Assembly: GCA_018969485.1 (NCBI GenBank)
Contig: JAGWYG010000006.1
Coordinates: 1-64,000 of the forward strand
DNA: 64,000 nucleotides
Direction: 5' to 3'
Origin: Chloroflexota bacterium
GTDB lineage: Bacteria > Chloroflexota > Chloroflexia > Chloroflexales > Roseiflexaceae
The translations under genes and the position numbers were made by a program. This document shows positions 1 through 9,212 of the stretch, one piece after another. Below the pieces are notes generated by a model that was not told where the DNA came from, searched no databases, and saw only the letters and a program-made list of their open reading frames with translations. The stretch's first letter is position 1. Each line of letters begins with the position of its first letter.

Positions 1-10
1 TTGGGACGGC

Positions 11-88
11 GCGGCGCGCCTGGCGCCCGAGTCCTGGCTGGACGTCCCGCAACGTCCGGGCGTGCGCTGGCCGCATCCGCCGGCGCGC
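11..88 (+). repeat. Dispersed repeat, copy A, in the gene-free left end (1-331)
   Basis: This stretch resembles two other places in the window: 20943-21086 (minus orientation) and 33811-33950. The shared core reads roughly CCTGG-C-GGAC, then CCCGC, then a GGACGTGCGCTTGCC-like block. No gene could be supported in bases 1-331. The open frame at 1-267 has no recognisable product and lies over the repeat. A perfect 7-bp hairpin (136-142 with 147-153, loop GACG) lies downstream and could end a transcript entering from the left. Identity was judged by eye. Confidence 0.55.
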
Positions 89-317
89 TCCGATGCCCTG
101 CTGGACGAGCCTACCCCGACATGGGGATCATCCCAGGCACCCGACGGGGTGCCCCTGCGGGATTGCCCGCACGTCGTGACGACCGCACGCACGGGTCGCC
201 GCGGGTAGCATCCCGGGCGACCACGTCAAAACCTACCCCGAAAGCACCCCGCCGGAGGTGGCGTTGACCGAGCCCCAGGACGTCACCCGGCGTGCGTCGA
301 CGCCATCAATCATCGGG

Positions 318-323
318 TATACT
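318..323 (+). promoter_or_regulatory. Probable -10 box (TATACT) for the BTAD regulator
   Basis: TATACT preceded by GGG is identical to the box in front of argS (11250-11255). No convincing -35 lies 16-18 bp upstream. Transcription would begin near base 330. That gives either a nearly leaderless GTG at 332 or a leader of about 140 nt to the better-supported GTG at 470. Confidence 0.45.
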
Positions 324-469
324 GGACGTGCGTGACTATATCGTTGCAGCGTCCGCCAACGGCGGCTGCACCCTGTGATGTCGCGCCCGGCGTGCCCGCC
401 GCGCTCGCGGGTAGCGTAAATGAGAGGCTGCTCCGATGCCATGCGCCGCATCGCAGCCGAGGAGTCGCC

Positions 470-3400
470 GTGTCGGATCCCACGTTTGGGCTGCTGCTGC
501 TCGGCACATTCCACGCGACGCTCAACGGCAGCGTCGTCCACGAGTTCCAGTCCAACAGCGTCCGTGGCCTGCTCGCCTATCTCGCCGTCGAATCCGACCG
601 GACCCATGAGCGATCCTATCTCGCCGAGCTCTTCTGGCCGGACGATCCGACTGATCGCGGGCTGACCAACCTGCGGCAGGCGCTGCATCGGCTGACCAAT
701 GCGCTCGAGGCGACCGCCAGCGAGCTCGATCCGGCCATCGGCCCCGAGGTCGTCGGCAAGCTCCTCCATGTGCAGCGCAACTCCATCCGCCTGAACCCGC
801 AGTTTGCCACCAGCACGGATGTCCGTCAACTCATCGACGCGCTCGAGCGCGTCGAACATCACCCGCATCGACGCAACGCCCTGTGTGCCGCATGCCGCGA
901 GCGGCTGACCATCGCGATCGAGCTGTATCGGGGCGAATTCCTGAGCGGATTCAGCGGTCGGCTGAGCGCCTCGTTCGATCAATGGCTGCGCCTCTGGCGC
1001 GACCGTACCCGTGCGCTGGTCGTTCGCGCAGTCTCGTTGCTGGTCACCTATCACGAGGTACGCGGCGATCTGCTCGAGACAATCCGCCTCAGCCGACGTT
1101 GGATCGAGCTGGAACCGTGGAACGAAGAGGCGTCCCAGCGTCTGATCGACGCGCTGGCGCAGAGCGGCCAGCGATCTGCAGCACTGGCACAGTACGAGCG
1201 TTGCCGCCAGACGCTGGCCATCGAATTCAACACCACACCCTCGATCGAGACGATGGCCCTGGTCGGCCGAATCCAGCGCGGCCGGCTGGTTCCACCGCAT
1301 GTTCCGCCGTTCGACGTCCCATCGATCAGCGACAGCCTCGTCGGCCGCGGGCGCGAACTGACACAGATCGACACCTTCCTCGCCGAGGCCGAAGGTCGGC
1401 TGCTCACCATCGTCGGCGCTGGTGGCAGCGGCAAGACGCGTCTCGCCATCGGGGCGGCGCATCAGCAACGAGGGGCATTCGTCGACGGCATCATCTTCGT
1501 CGCGCTGGAAGGCGTGGGCGACGTCGCCTCGTTGCGCCGTGAGCTGTTCTTCCGTCTGGGCGCCGCACGCAGCGACGCCATCGTGGAGCATGAGCACCAT
1601 CGGTTGGGGCGCGTGCTGGCGCAGCGGCAGGTTCTGCTGATCCTCGATGGCTGCGAACTCCTGCCGCCCATCACCGAGTTCCTCGCCGAGCTGTTGACTG
1701 GTACGACCGAGGTGACGGTCATCGCGACGTCGCGCCGGCCACTCCGGCTGATGGCCGAGCGACTCCTGGTGCTCGACGGACTGACCGTCGACTCGGGCGT
1801 CGATCACGCAGCGGAGCTGTCGCCGGCCGCACAGCTCTTCGTCGAGCAGGCGCGTCGCACACATCCGTCGTTCGAGGCGACGCCCGACGACCTCGCCATC
1901 ATCGGCACCATCTGCAGCTATGTCGAAGGGCTCCCGCTGGCGATCATCCTGGCCGCGGGCCAGCTCGACCGCTGGAGCGTCCGGCAGCTCTGGGCGATGC
2001 TCCAGCGCGATTCCGACGTCCTGAGCGCCGACCAGGCCGACGTGCCGCCGCGTCACCGTAGCGTGCGGGCATTGTTCTCCAGCGCGTGGCAGGCACTTCA
2101 TCCGCCCGAGCAACGCGCAATGGCGGCATTGACGGTCTTTTCCACCAGCTATGCGACGGCCGCAGCATCATTGGTCATCACGGCTGCCGATCCGACCGTC
2201 GGACGCGTCGAACTGCTGCTCTCGGGGCTCATCGAGAAGACGATGCTCCAGCGACACGATGCTGACCGGCTTCAGATGCATGCGCTGGTACGCCAATTTG
2301 TCGACGAACTGGTGCCGCGTGTGCTCGATGACGCTGCGCTGCGGCGTGCCAGCGATGCTCACAGCCGGTACTACATTGACCGCGTCGAGGGCTGGTATCG
2401 GTCGTTCAGCCGGGGGGAAGCGACTGACGGCGTGCCCCCCCCGGCCGACGAGTTGACCGAGATCATCCGGGCCTGGCATCGTACCGTCGCCAACCACGAC
2501 TGGCAGCGACTGTCTGCCGTTGCCGCCGCCATACGCGAACTCACGTTCCGCATCGGCGCGAATGATGTCGCCCGCGACGCGCTCACTGCGGCCATCGACG
2601 GGAACGCCCGCTGGGATGACGCGGCGCCACGCCGCGACGCGCGTGCACGGTTGCTGCTCGCATTGGCAGCGGTGTACTACAACCTCAGCGACTACGGTGG
2701 CGTCGTCCGATGCGTTGATGATGCGATGCAGCAGGCTCCCGACGCACCACTCGTGCGGGCGACCGCGCTGCTGCATGCCGGCAAGGCGCTCTGGCGCCGT
2801 GGCGATCTTCATGCTGCCGTGGCGACGCTCGGCGACGCTGGGGCCGCGCTTGACGACGATGCCCGCGGCGAGTCGCGCGAACGCGCCATCATCATGAGCG
2901 AGGTGCTGCACTACCAGTCGCTGGCCCGATTTGGCTTGGGCGAGGCCAGGGCAGCGCGCAGCCTCATCGCCCGGGCGACTCACATCACACGCACGGCAGC
3001 GCTGATGCACCGTCTCAGCGACCGGCTGTCAGCCCTGGGGCTGTATTGTTACACCCAGGGCGAATTCAGCGAGGCACGGTCGGTGATCGAAGAATCGCTC
3101 CGCCTCACGCGGAGCATTGATCGCGTGACCGGGCAGGGGATCGCGCTGCTGCACCTGGGGACGCTCTGTGCCATCGATGGCGATGATCTCGCGGGGCATG
3201 AATACCTGACCGAGTCCATCCGTCTGTTCCAGCGCGCCGGCGACATTCAGAATCTGAGTACGGCGTATTTTCTGCTGGGAGCCGGCATGGCACGCCTCGG
3301 CGACCTCACGGCGGCATCGCGTGCGCTCGACGAGGGGTTGGCGCTGTGCCGGCAGGTCGATCATGCGGTCGGCATGACGCTCGGTATGGCTTATCGCGCC

Positions 3401-3997
3401 TGGGTGCTGCTGCTCCAGCAGCGGCACGATGAGGCGCTGATCCAGGTCGAGCAGACATTGCTGATGAGCGCCCGTTCATCCGACACGTTCTACCGGCCAT
3501 TCGGCATGATGGTTCAGGGGCAGGCCCTGGCCAAACTCGGCCGCACGACCGAGGCGGCGCTCTGGCTGACCGAGGCGATCGTGCAGTGGGATGTGGTGGG
3601 CAGCCCGCACCTGACGATCGAGGCGCTCATCGCCCGCGCCGAGCTTGCGGCCGGCCTGGCGGATCATGCGCGGGCCGATCACGATGTCGCGCGGGCGACC
3701 GAACTGCTGGAGCGGTACCCGCTGGGAGTGCTCGAGCAGCCGGCGCGTGCGATCAGCGCCCTGCTCGCCTTGCTCGAGGCGCGCGACGCTGCCCGCGCAA
3801 CCTCGCTGCGCGCCCGGGCGACGGAGTGGTTCACGTGGCGCAGCCAGCAGTTGGCCGTCTCGCGCTGGCGCGACAGTTTCGCCAGCATCCCGGCGGTCGG
3901 GCAGTTCATCGCAGCAGCCGGCGACGCCGCCGCGTGGCCACTTGCGGAGCGCCTGCCCCGGCGGATGACGCCACAGCCACAGGAGCATGATCAATGA
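470..3997 (+). CDS. SARP/BTAD-family transcriptional regulator with NTPase and TPR domains
   Basis: Large signal-integrating transcriptional regulator of about 1175 residues. The N-terminus carries an OmpR-type winged helix followed by a bacterial transcriptional activator domain (about residues 1-265). Next is a STAND/NB-ARC-like NTPase with Walker A GAGGSGKT near residue 316 and a Walker B-like LLILDG. The C-terminal half is rich in Ala/Leu helical repeats of TPR type. Such proteins use the NTPase/TPR part to gate DNA binding, but the ligand is unknown. The GTG at 470 is preferred because GAGGAG lies 9 bp upstream. An in-frame GTG at 332 would add 46 residues without family resemblance. Its stop overlaps the next gene by 4 bp (ATGA), so the pair is probably co-transcribed. 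Confidence 0.85.
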   Translation: MSDPTFGLLLLGTFHATLNGSVVHEFQSNSVRGLLAYLAVESDRTHERSYLAELFWPDDPTDRGLTNLRQALHRLTNALEATASELDPAIGPEVVGKLLHVQRNSIRLNPQFATSTDVRQLIDALERVEHHPHRRNALCAACRERLTIAIELYRGEFLSGFSGRLSASFDQWLRLWRDRTRALVVRAVSLLVTYHEVRGDLLETIRLSRRWIELEPWNEEASQRLIDALAQSGQRSAALAQYERCRQTLAIEFNTTPSIETMALVGRIQRGRLVPPHVPPFDVPSISDSLVGRGRELTQIDTFLAEAEGRLLTIVGAGGSGKTRLAIGAAHQQRGAFVDGIIFVALEGVGDVASLRRELFFRLGAARSDAIVEHEHHRLGRVLAQRQVLLILDGCELLPPITEFLAELLTGTTEVTVIATSRRPLRLMAERLLVLDGLTVDSGVDHAAELSPAAQLFVEQARRTHPSFEATPDDLAIIGTICSYVEGLPLAIILAAGQLDRWSVRQLWAMLQRDSDVLSADQADVPPRHRSVRALFSSAWQALHPPEQRAMAALTVFSTSYATAAASLVITAADPTVGRVELLLSGLIEKTMLQRHDADRLQMHALVRQFVDELVPRVLDDAALRRASDAHSRYYIDRVEGWYRSFSRGEATDGVPPPADELTEIIRAWHRTVANHDWQRLSAVAAAIRELTFRIGANDVARDALTAAIDGNARWDDAAPRRDARARLLLALAAVYYNLSDYGGVVRCVDDAMQQAPDAPLVRATALLHAGKALWRRGDLHAAVATLGDAGAALDDDARGESRERAIIMSEVLHYQSLARFGLGEARAARSLIARATHITRTAALMHRLSDRLSALGLYCYTQGEFSEARSVIEESLRLTRSIDRVTGQGIALLHLGTLCAIDGDDLAGHEYLTESIRLFQRAGDIQNLSTAYFLLGAGMARLGDLTAASRALDEGLALCRQVDHAVGMTLGMAYRAWVLLLQQRHDEALIQVEQTLLMSARSSDTFYRPFGMMVQGQALAKLGRTTEAALWLTEAIVQWDVVGSPHLTIEALIARAELAAGLADHARADHDVARATELLERYPLGVLEQPARAISALLALLEARDAARATSLRARATEWFTWRSQQLAVSRWRDSFASIPAVGQFIAAAGDAAAWPLAERLPRRMTPQPQEHDQ

Positions 3998-4905
3998 CTG
4001 CGCATGCCGCTGCGCCGGCCGTCTGTACCACGCTGTTTGTTCCCGGCATCCGCTGGTCGATGCTGGAGCGGGCGGCGCGTTCGACAGCTGATGCCGTCTG
4101 CCTCGACCTCGAGGATTCCGTTCCAGCCGGGCAGCGCGACGAGGCACGGGCACAGGTCGTCCGTGCGCTGCAGTCGCTCGACTTCGCCGGCAAGCGGCGG
4201 CTGGTCAGGGTGAATGCTGTCGCGAGCCACGAGACCTACCGTGATCTCATCGCGATCGCAGATGCTGCTGGTGCGCCATTCGATGGCGTGATGCTTCCCA
4301 AGGTCGAACATCCGGGCGATATCATGTTCGTCGACCGCCTGCTCGCTCAGATCGAGGGACAGCATGGCAGTGGGCGATACGCGCTCGAGGTACAGATCGA
4401 GAGTGCAGCCGGCTGGCTCGATGTCGCCGCAATCGCACGGGCATCATCGCGAATCGCTGCGCTGATCTTCGGCCCGGGCGACTTTGCCGCATCGCTGGGG
4501 GCGCCGCTGGCGAACATCGGCGAGCCAGACGCTGCCGATGCTGACTATCCCGGCCACCGCTGGCACGCGGCGATGCTGACGATCGTCGCGGCAGCGCGCG
4601 CCGTGGGCGCCGCGTGCTATGATGGGCCGTATGCGGCATTCCGCGACGAGGCAGGCCTGATCCGCTCGGCGCGCACGGCGCGGGCGCTCGGGTTCGATGG
4701 CAAGCAGTGCATCCATCCCGGGCAGCTCGCCGCCGTTGCAGGGGTGTTTGTGCCGACCGAGCATGATGTGCGCTGGGCGCAGCGCGTCATCGATGCGCTG
4801 CAGCAGGCCACGGCGGCAAGGCGCGGGGCGGTGGCGCTCGACGGACGAATGCTCGATGCTGCGAGCATCCGCCTGGCGCGACAGGTGCTGGCGCGGCAGC
4901 GCTGA
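3994..4905 (+). CDS. HpcH/HpaI-CitE family lyase (CoA-ester lyase-like)
   Basis: A 303-residue TIM-barrel protein of the citrate lyase beta-subunit/malyl-CoA lyase family. These enzymes use Mg2+ to cleave or condense CoA esters such as malyl-CoA or citramalyl-CoA. Visible family signatures are LFVPG at the N-terminus, the acidic block CLDLEDSVP near residue 35, an IES motif near residue 133 and the C-terminal GFDGKQCIHPGQL. Length fits the single-domain CitE-like group. It overlaps the BTAD regulator by 4 bp, which suggests translational coupling and possibly control by that regulator. No other CoA-lyase subunit gene is nearby, so the substrate cannot be assigned. Confidence 0.85.
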   Translation: MTAHAAAPAVCTTLFVPGIRWSMLERAARSTADAVCLDLEDSVPAGQRDEARAQVVRALQSLDFAGKRRLVRVNAVASHETYRDLIAIADAAGAPFDGVMLPKVEHPGDIMFVDRLLAQIEGQHGSGRYALEVQIESAAGWLDVAAIARASSRIAALIFGPGDFAASLGAPLANIGEPDAADADYPGHRWHAAMLTIVAAARAVGAACYDGPYAAFRDEAGLIRSARTARALGFDGKQCIHPGQLAAVAGVFVPTEHDVRWAQRVIDALQQATAARRGAVALDGRMLDAASIRLARQVLARQR

Positions 4906-4974
4906 CGGTTCCGGCGCGGGGCGCCGTGGCGCACATCGGTTGCTCATCGAACCCTATCGGGGCACGAGGCTGGC

Positions 4975-6666
4975 ATGTCATCACGTCACTGGTATCGGGG
5001 ATGCGCGGCGCTGCTCTGCATCCTGGTGATCGCGGGTTGCTCGCTCGATCCGATCGACCGCCCCGGACGGCCGACGGCCGTCGTCTCGCCGACGCCGCGG
5101 ATCAGTGGCGGAACGCTGACGGTCCGCATCGCCGCCGACATCACGACCCTGCGACCATGGCAGCCGCGCAATCGCGGTGAGGAGCAGCTGATCAGCCTGC
5201 TGTACGCCAGCCTCATCCGCCTCGACGAGCGCTTGCGGCCCGAGGCAGATCTCGCGACCTCGTGGATCGTCTCGGGCGATGGGCGCACCATCACCCTGGC
5301 GCTGCGCAAGGACGTCGTGTGGCACGATGGGCGCGCCTTCAGCGCCGATGACGTCGCCTACACCATCCGCGCACTCCAGGCGCTGCCGGCGGCGACGGCC
5401 CTGCTCCAGGACATCCGGCGTATCACGGCGATCGAGTCGCCCGATCCAAACACCATCGTCCTGTCGCTCGACGAACCGTACGCGCCGATCCTGAGCGCGC
5501 TGGCGGTGCCGATCCTGCCGATGCATCTGCTGAGCGGCATCAACCTCGACACCCACGATTTCTGGAGCACGCCGGTGGGCTGTGGCCCATTCCGCTTCGA
5601 GAGCCGCACGCCCGATGTCTCAATCTCGCTGCTGTCAAACGCGCGCTACCATCGCGGTGCACCGCTGCTCGAGCGCGTCGCGCTGATCGTCGCCCCCGAT
5701 CCGGCCGTCGCCGCGGCGGCATTTCGCGAGCAGCGCCTGCTCGTCGCCGAACTGCCGTGGTCCGCATTGCCCGATGTCGGCGTCGGCGCGGCTGAGGTAC
5801 GCCAGGGCGCCTACCCGGAGAACAGCTACTACTTCCTGGCGTTCAACCTGCGCGAGAGCCGCCTCTTCGCCGATCTGCGGGTGCGCCAGGCGCTGGCGCG
5901 CGCCATCGACGTCCCCACCATCGTCGCCACCGTCACCGACCGCCGCGGCGTTGTGATCACCGGTGGCGCAGCGCCGCGCAGCTGGGCCGACGTCTCGCCA
6001 GTCGGGCCGCCGGCGGTCGATCTGGAGGCAGCGCGCCAGCTCCTCGATGCGGCGGGCTGGCTTGCACCGACGCCCGATGCCGTCCGCGAGCGCGATGGCG
6101 TGCCGCTCGGCGCCCGGCTATTCGTCCGCGGCGATGATCCGGCGCGCGTCCGTGCCGCCGAACTGATCGCGACGGCAGCGCGCCAGGTGGGGTTCGCGAT
6201 CGAGGTCGAGCGCGCCGACTTTGCGACGACGATCCGTGGCCTGCTGGTCCCACCGTATGATTTTGATCTGTTGCTCGGCAACTGGAGCAATGGCATGGGT
6301 GATCCGGCGTTCAGCGACTACCAGTACTATGACCCTGATGACTATCTGTTGTTTCACTCCAGCCAGGCTGATCCGTCACCGGCATCCGGATTGGTCTCGC
6401 TGAACATCGCAGGGTTTCGCGATCGTGAATATGACACCTTCGCCACGACGGCGCGCCGCGCATATAACACCGCCGAGCGCATTCAGGCGCTTGCAGTGAC
6501 CCAGCGTCGCATCCGCGAGCAGCTCCCGTACCTGTATCTCTGGGCCGACCGCATCCCGGTCGTGCTGAACCGGCGCGTCACCTCACTCGACGGGCCGCCG
6601 GTGGTGCAGTCGCCCCAGTATTTTCGTAACGTCGAGCGCTGGTACATCGATACCCCGCAGCCGTGA
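4975..6666 (+). CDS. Family 5 extracellular solute-binding lipoprotein (peptide/nickel type)
   Basis: A 563-residue binding protein of the SBP_bac_5 (OppA/DppA-like) family. The signal peptide ends in a lipobox, VIAGC, with the modified Cys at residue 22, so it should be a membrane-anchored exported lipoprotein. Family signatures include GGTLTVRI near the mature N-terminus, WHDGRAFSADDV and NLRESRLFADLRVRQAL. The ATG at 4975 has GAGG six bases upstream. No permease or ATPase genes follow; the next gene is convergent. It therefore either feeds a transporter encoded elsewhere or acts as a stand-alone sensor-type binding protein. Ligand unknown, probably oligopeptide or a similar small solute. 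Confidence 0.87.
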   Translation: MSSRHWYRGCAALLCILVIAGCSLDPIDRPGRPTAVVSPTPRISGGTLTVRIAADITTLRPWQPRNRGEEQLISLLYASLIRLDERLRPEADLATSWIVSGDGRTITLALRKDVVWHDGRAFSADDVAYTIRALQALPAATALLQDIRRITAIESPDPNTIVLSLDEPYAPILSALAVPILPMHLLSGINLDTHDFWSTPVGCGPFRFESRTPDVSISLLSNARYHRGAPLLERVALIVAPDPAVAAAAFREQRLLVAELPWSALPDVGVGAAEVRQGAYPENSYYFLAFNLRESRLFADLRVRQALARAIDVPTIVATVTDRRGVVITGGAAPRSWADVSPVGPPAVDLEAARQLLDAAGWLAPTPDAVRERDGVPLGARLFVRGDDPARVRAAELIATAARQVGFAIEVERADFATTIRGLLVPPYDFDLLLGNWSNGMGDPAFSDYQYYDPDDYLLFHSSQADPSPASGLVSLNIAGFRDREYDTFATTARRAYNTAERIQALAVTQRRIREQLPYLYLWADRIPVVLNRRVTSLDGPPVVQSPQYFRNVERWYIDTPQP

Positions 6667-6927
6667 TGCCGGGGTGATGCGTCGTGCCTCGGGATGCCAC
6701 TGCGCAGGCATCTGACGTGCGCCTCGCGCGCGCCGCGTTGCGGGGGGCGCTCCACGCCGCAGCGCAGCCCTCACCCCGCGGCCGCGCTGCATGGTTCCAT
6801 GCGCCGGACAGCGAAGCGCGCCGCATCGGGACGAGTTCAGCGCAGCGCCCACTGAGGACGACACGGTGCGCTGCACGCAGCATGACCGGCAGCAGCGCAC
6901 GGATGCCCGATGAAGCACGCCAGACCG

Positions 6928-9159
6928 CTATGCGTCCGGTTCCCAGTCGAAGCGTAGCTCGATCGGCGGCACCGGTCGCACCGCGTCGGTCTCGCGGCGA
7001 TGCAGCAGCGCCGTCTTGACGATCAGGCGTAGCCGTGCCCAGTTATCGACGGTGACCGGCACCGGCTGTGGCGTCAGGCCACGCGCGTAGCCCGCCGCAT
7101 TCCGGCCGATCGCCGTGTAGCTCTCCAGCGTGAGCGCCGGTGATTGCGAAAAGAGCTCGAGGTTGTGCAGCCGCGGCAGATCGCGGCGGTGGATCACCGT
7201 CGTGCCACGCGACTGGATGCCGATCGACACCCCCGAACCGCTCAGCTGTGCGGCAGCATAGCCGATGGCGGCGCAGTCCGAGGTGTGGCAGACGCGCACG
7301 ATGCGCGCCATCACTCCCTGACGCGCGATGCCGTTCAGCAGTGCCATCAGCACATCCTCGTGCTCGAGGCCATTGATCGTCCGCGTGAGGCTCACGCCGA
7401 ACGCCGGCCCGACGCCGATGACCACCTCGCACTGGCTCCCGCGCCGCGCCGGGGCATACTCGGCCAGGCGTGGCGCGGGAGGGCCGATCTGCTCCTCGAT
7501 GAACGCCTGCGGCGCCTGCTGCTGTGGGATCCGGCAGACCTCGGCGAGCCGTGTGCCGCTCAGCCGATAGCCAGTTCCGGGCCCGGCATAGTCGTTGGCA
7601 TCATTGATCGCGCTGCGCACCTGAAAGCCGGCATCGAAGATCGCCGCAGGCTGGAGATAATCGCCCACCACGCGCTGGCGGCCCATCATCATCAGGCGCT
7701 CAGCGACGTCGGCGAATCCGGCCCGCGACACAACGTCGACGACGTCGATGATCGAGCGCTGATCGCGCATGAACGCATCGGCTGCTGCCAGATCGGCGGT
7801 CAGATCGCGCTCCGGCAGATCGTCGGCCGAGTAGGCGGTCACCGCAGCCGCAACTTCGGCATCGCTGATCGGCGGAAATCCGAGGCCGGCATAGGTGGCC
7901 TGGATCGCCGCGGCAGCACGTTGGCGCACGGCTACCACATCCGGCTCGGGCACCGAGCGTACCCCGCCATCGATGAGCATGTCGCGCTGCAGCACCGCGT
8001 AGTCATCCAGATCATCGACATCGAAGTTCCCGCCGCCGAACAGATTGTCGCGGCGCGGCACCGCGCTGTATCCCGAGAAGATGAAATCGGTGCCGGGGAT
8101 GAATTGCAGCATCAGCTTGGCGGACTTGCGGATCGCCGAATGTGACGCCAGGGCATCATTGCCCGAGGCGACTTCGAGGCCCAGCAGCGCCGCCAGCGCA
8201 TTCTCGGCCAGGACGGTGCGCACACCACCGGGCAACGACTCAGGCAGCGCGATGCACGAGATCGAGCCATTCTGGACCCCCTGGCTGCCGGCGCCACGGG
8301 TGACCAGCAGGCACCGCGCCTCGAGGTACAGCATCGAGCAGCCCTCGGCATGCCCCATCAGCGCCTCGGAGCCAGTACCGCTGGTGAAGCGCACCTTGAC
8401 CCCACGTGAAGCGTACGCCGCAGCCAGAAACGCTTTCGACCACGGCGTGTCGTCACCATCGATGAAACTGCCTTCGGTGCCATACACCGAGAGCGTCTCG
8501 GCATAGCTGGTCAGGCCCTTGATCGCCAGCCGCAAGCCTTGCGACTCCTCGATCGAGCACTGCGTGAGCACCCCGCCGCGCCCGGTCTGGGCACCGACCA
8601 GAATGGCCAGGGCATTGAGCGGCGCCGCGCGTGCCACCCCCACCGTCGTCTCGACTTCGGCGAAGCCGCGCAGCGCGGCTTCGGCAGCATCGGCGGCGAG
8701 CAGGGCCGGGTGCTCGCGGCGATTGGTGACATGCGCCTGGTTCGCCGGCGTGCGACGAATCCGAAACCGGGCCAGGACCATCATCAGTTCGAGCACGCTC
8801 ATCGTGTTGACGATCTCGACCAGCCGGGCCGGCGTGCATCCGCCGATCAGGCGCCGTACCTCGGCCACGGGCACATCGATGGCGACGGCAGAGCGTGCGA
8901 GCGTGAGCGCCGGCAGTGCCATCGCCTCGGCTGCGACGCGCCGATCGATGGCGTGGTCGGCGATGAAGTGGTCGATGAGATCGAAGGCGTCACGTGGCCG
9001 GCCATCCAGCTCGACGATGTGCCCATCGACCATGCGCAGCCCCGGCTGCGGATCCGCCGGGCTGTGGTCGACCGTCAATCCGGCCTCGGGCCACGGCTCG
9101 ACGAACGTCTCGCGATTGATGTCGCGCGCCGCACGCGCGCGGGCCCGGCTGGTCGTCAT
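6928..9159 (-). CDS. B12-dependent diol/glycerol dehydratase, large and medium subunits fused
   Basis: A 743-residue protein combining the diol/glycerol dehydratase large subunit (about residues 1-540) with the medium subunit (about 570-743). The enzyme dehydrates 1,2-propanediol or glycerol to an aldehyde using adenosylcobalamin. Residue numbering coincides with the Klebsiella large subunit: Gln141, His143, Glu170, Glu205, Glu221, Gln296, Asp335 and Ser362 are all present, so the active site looks intact. The medium-subunit part shows VGPAFGVSLT and the cobalamin-side block SGSGVSIGIQSRGTTVIH. Start ATG has GAGGAG upstream. Neither the small subunit nor a reactivating factor is encoded nearby; the flanks are a convergent lipoprotein gene and a DUF4129 protein. 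Function needs those partners from another locus. Confidence 0.93.
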   Translation of the reverse strand: MTTSRARARAARDINRETFVEPWPEAGLTVDHSPADPQPGLRMVDGHIVELDGRPRDAFDLIDHFIADHAIDRRVAAEAMALPALTLARSAVAIDVPVAEVRRLIGGCTPARLVEIVNTMSVLELMMVLARFRIRRTPANQAHVTNRREHPALLAADAAEAALRGFAEVETTVGVARAAPLNALAILVGAQTGRGGVLTQCSIEESQGLRLAIKGLTSYAETLSVYGTEGSFIDGDDTPWSKAFLAAAYASRGVKVRFTSGTGSEALMGHAEGCSMLYLEARCLLVTRGAGSQGVQNGSISCIALPESLPGGVRTVLAENALAALLGLEVASGNDALASHSAIRKSAKLMLQFIPGTDFIFSGYSAVPRRDNLFGGGNFDVDDLDDYAVLQRDMLIDGGVRSVPEPDVVAVRQRAAAAIQATYAGLGFPPISDAEVAAAVTAYSADDLPERDLTADLAAADAFMRDQRSIIDVVDVVSRAGFADVAERLMMMGRQRVVGDYLQPAAIFDAGFQVRSAINDANDYAGPGTGYRLSGTRLAEVCRIPQQQAPQAFIEEQIGPPAPRLAEYAPARRGSQCEVVIGVGPAFGVSLTRTINGLEHEDVLMALLNGIARQGVMARIVRVCHTSDCAAIGYAAAQLSGSGVSIGIQSRGTTVIHRRDLPRLHNLELFSQSPALTLESYTAIGRNAAGYARGLTPQPVPVTVDNWARLRLIVKTALLHRRETDAVRPVPPIELRFDWEPDA

Positions 9160-9212
9160 GGCAGCTCCTCGTCAGTGCACGGCTGCTCGGCGGAAGCGCT
9201 CCGGCGGCCAGA

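Noticed and set aside
1-267. Open frame at the window edge
   Set aside because: Arg/Ala/Gly-rich low-complexity translation over a dispersed repeat; no product recognised.
233-2113. 626-codon minus-strand open frame opposite the BTAD regulator
   Set aside because: His/Arg/Gln/Asp-rich translation with no domain; mirrors the codon bias of the plus-strand gene, which has clear BTAD and NTPase motifs.
7144-8145. 333-codon plus-strand frame opposite the diol dehydratase
   Set aside because: No family features; the minus-strand dehydratase is conserved residue by residue.
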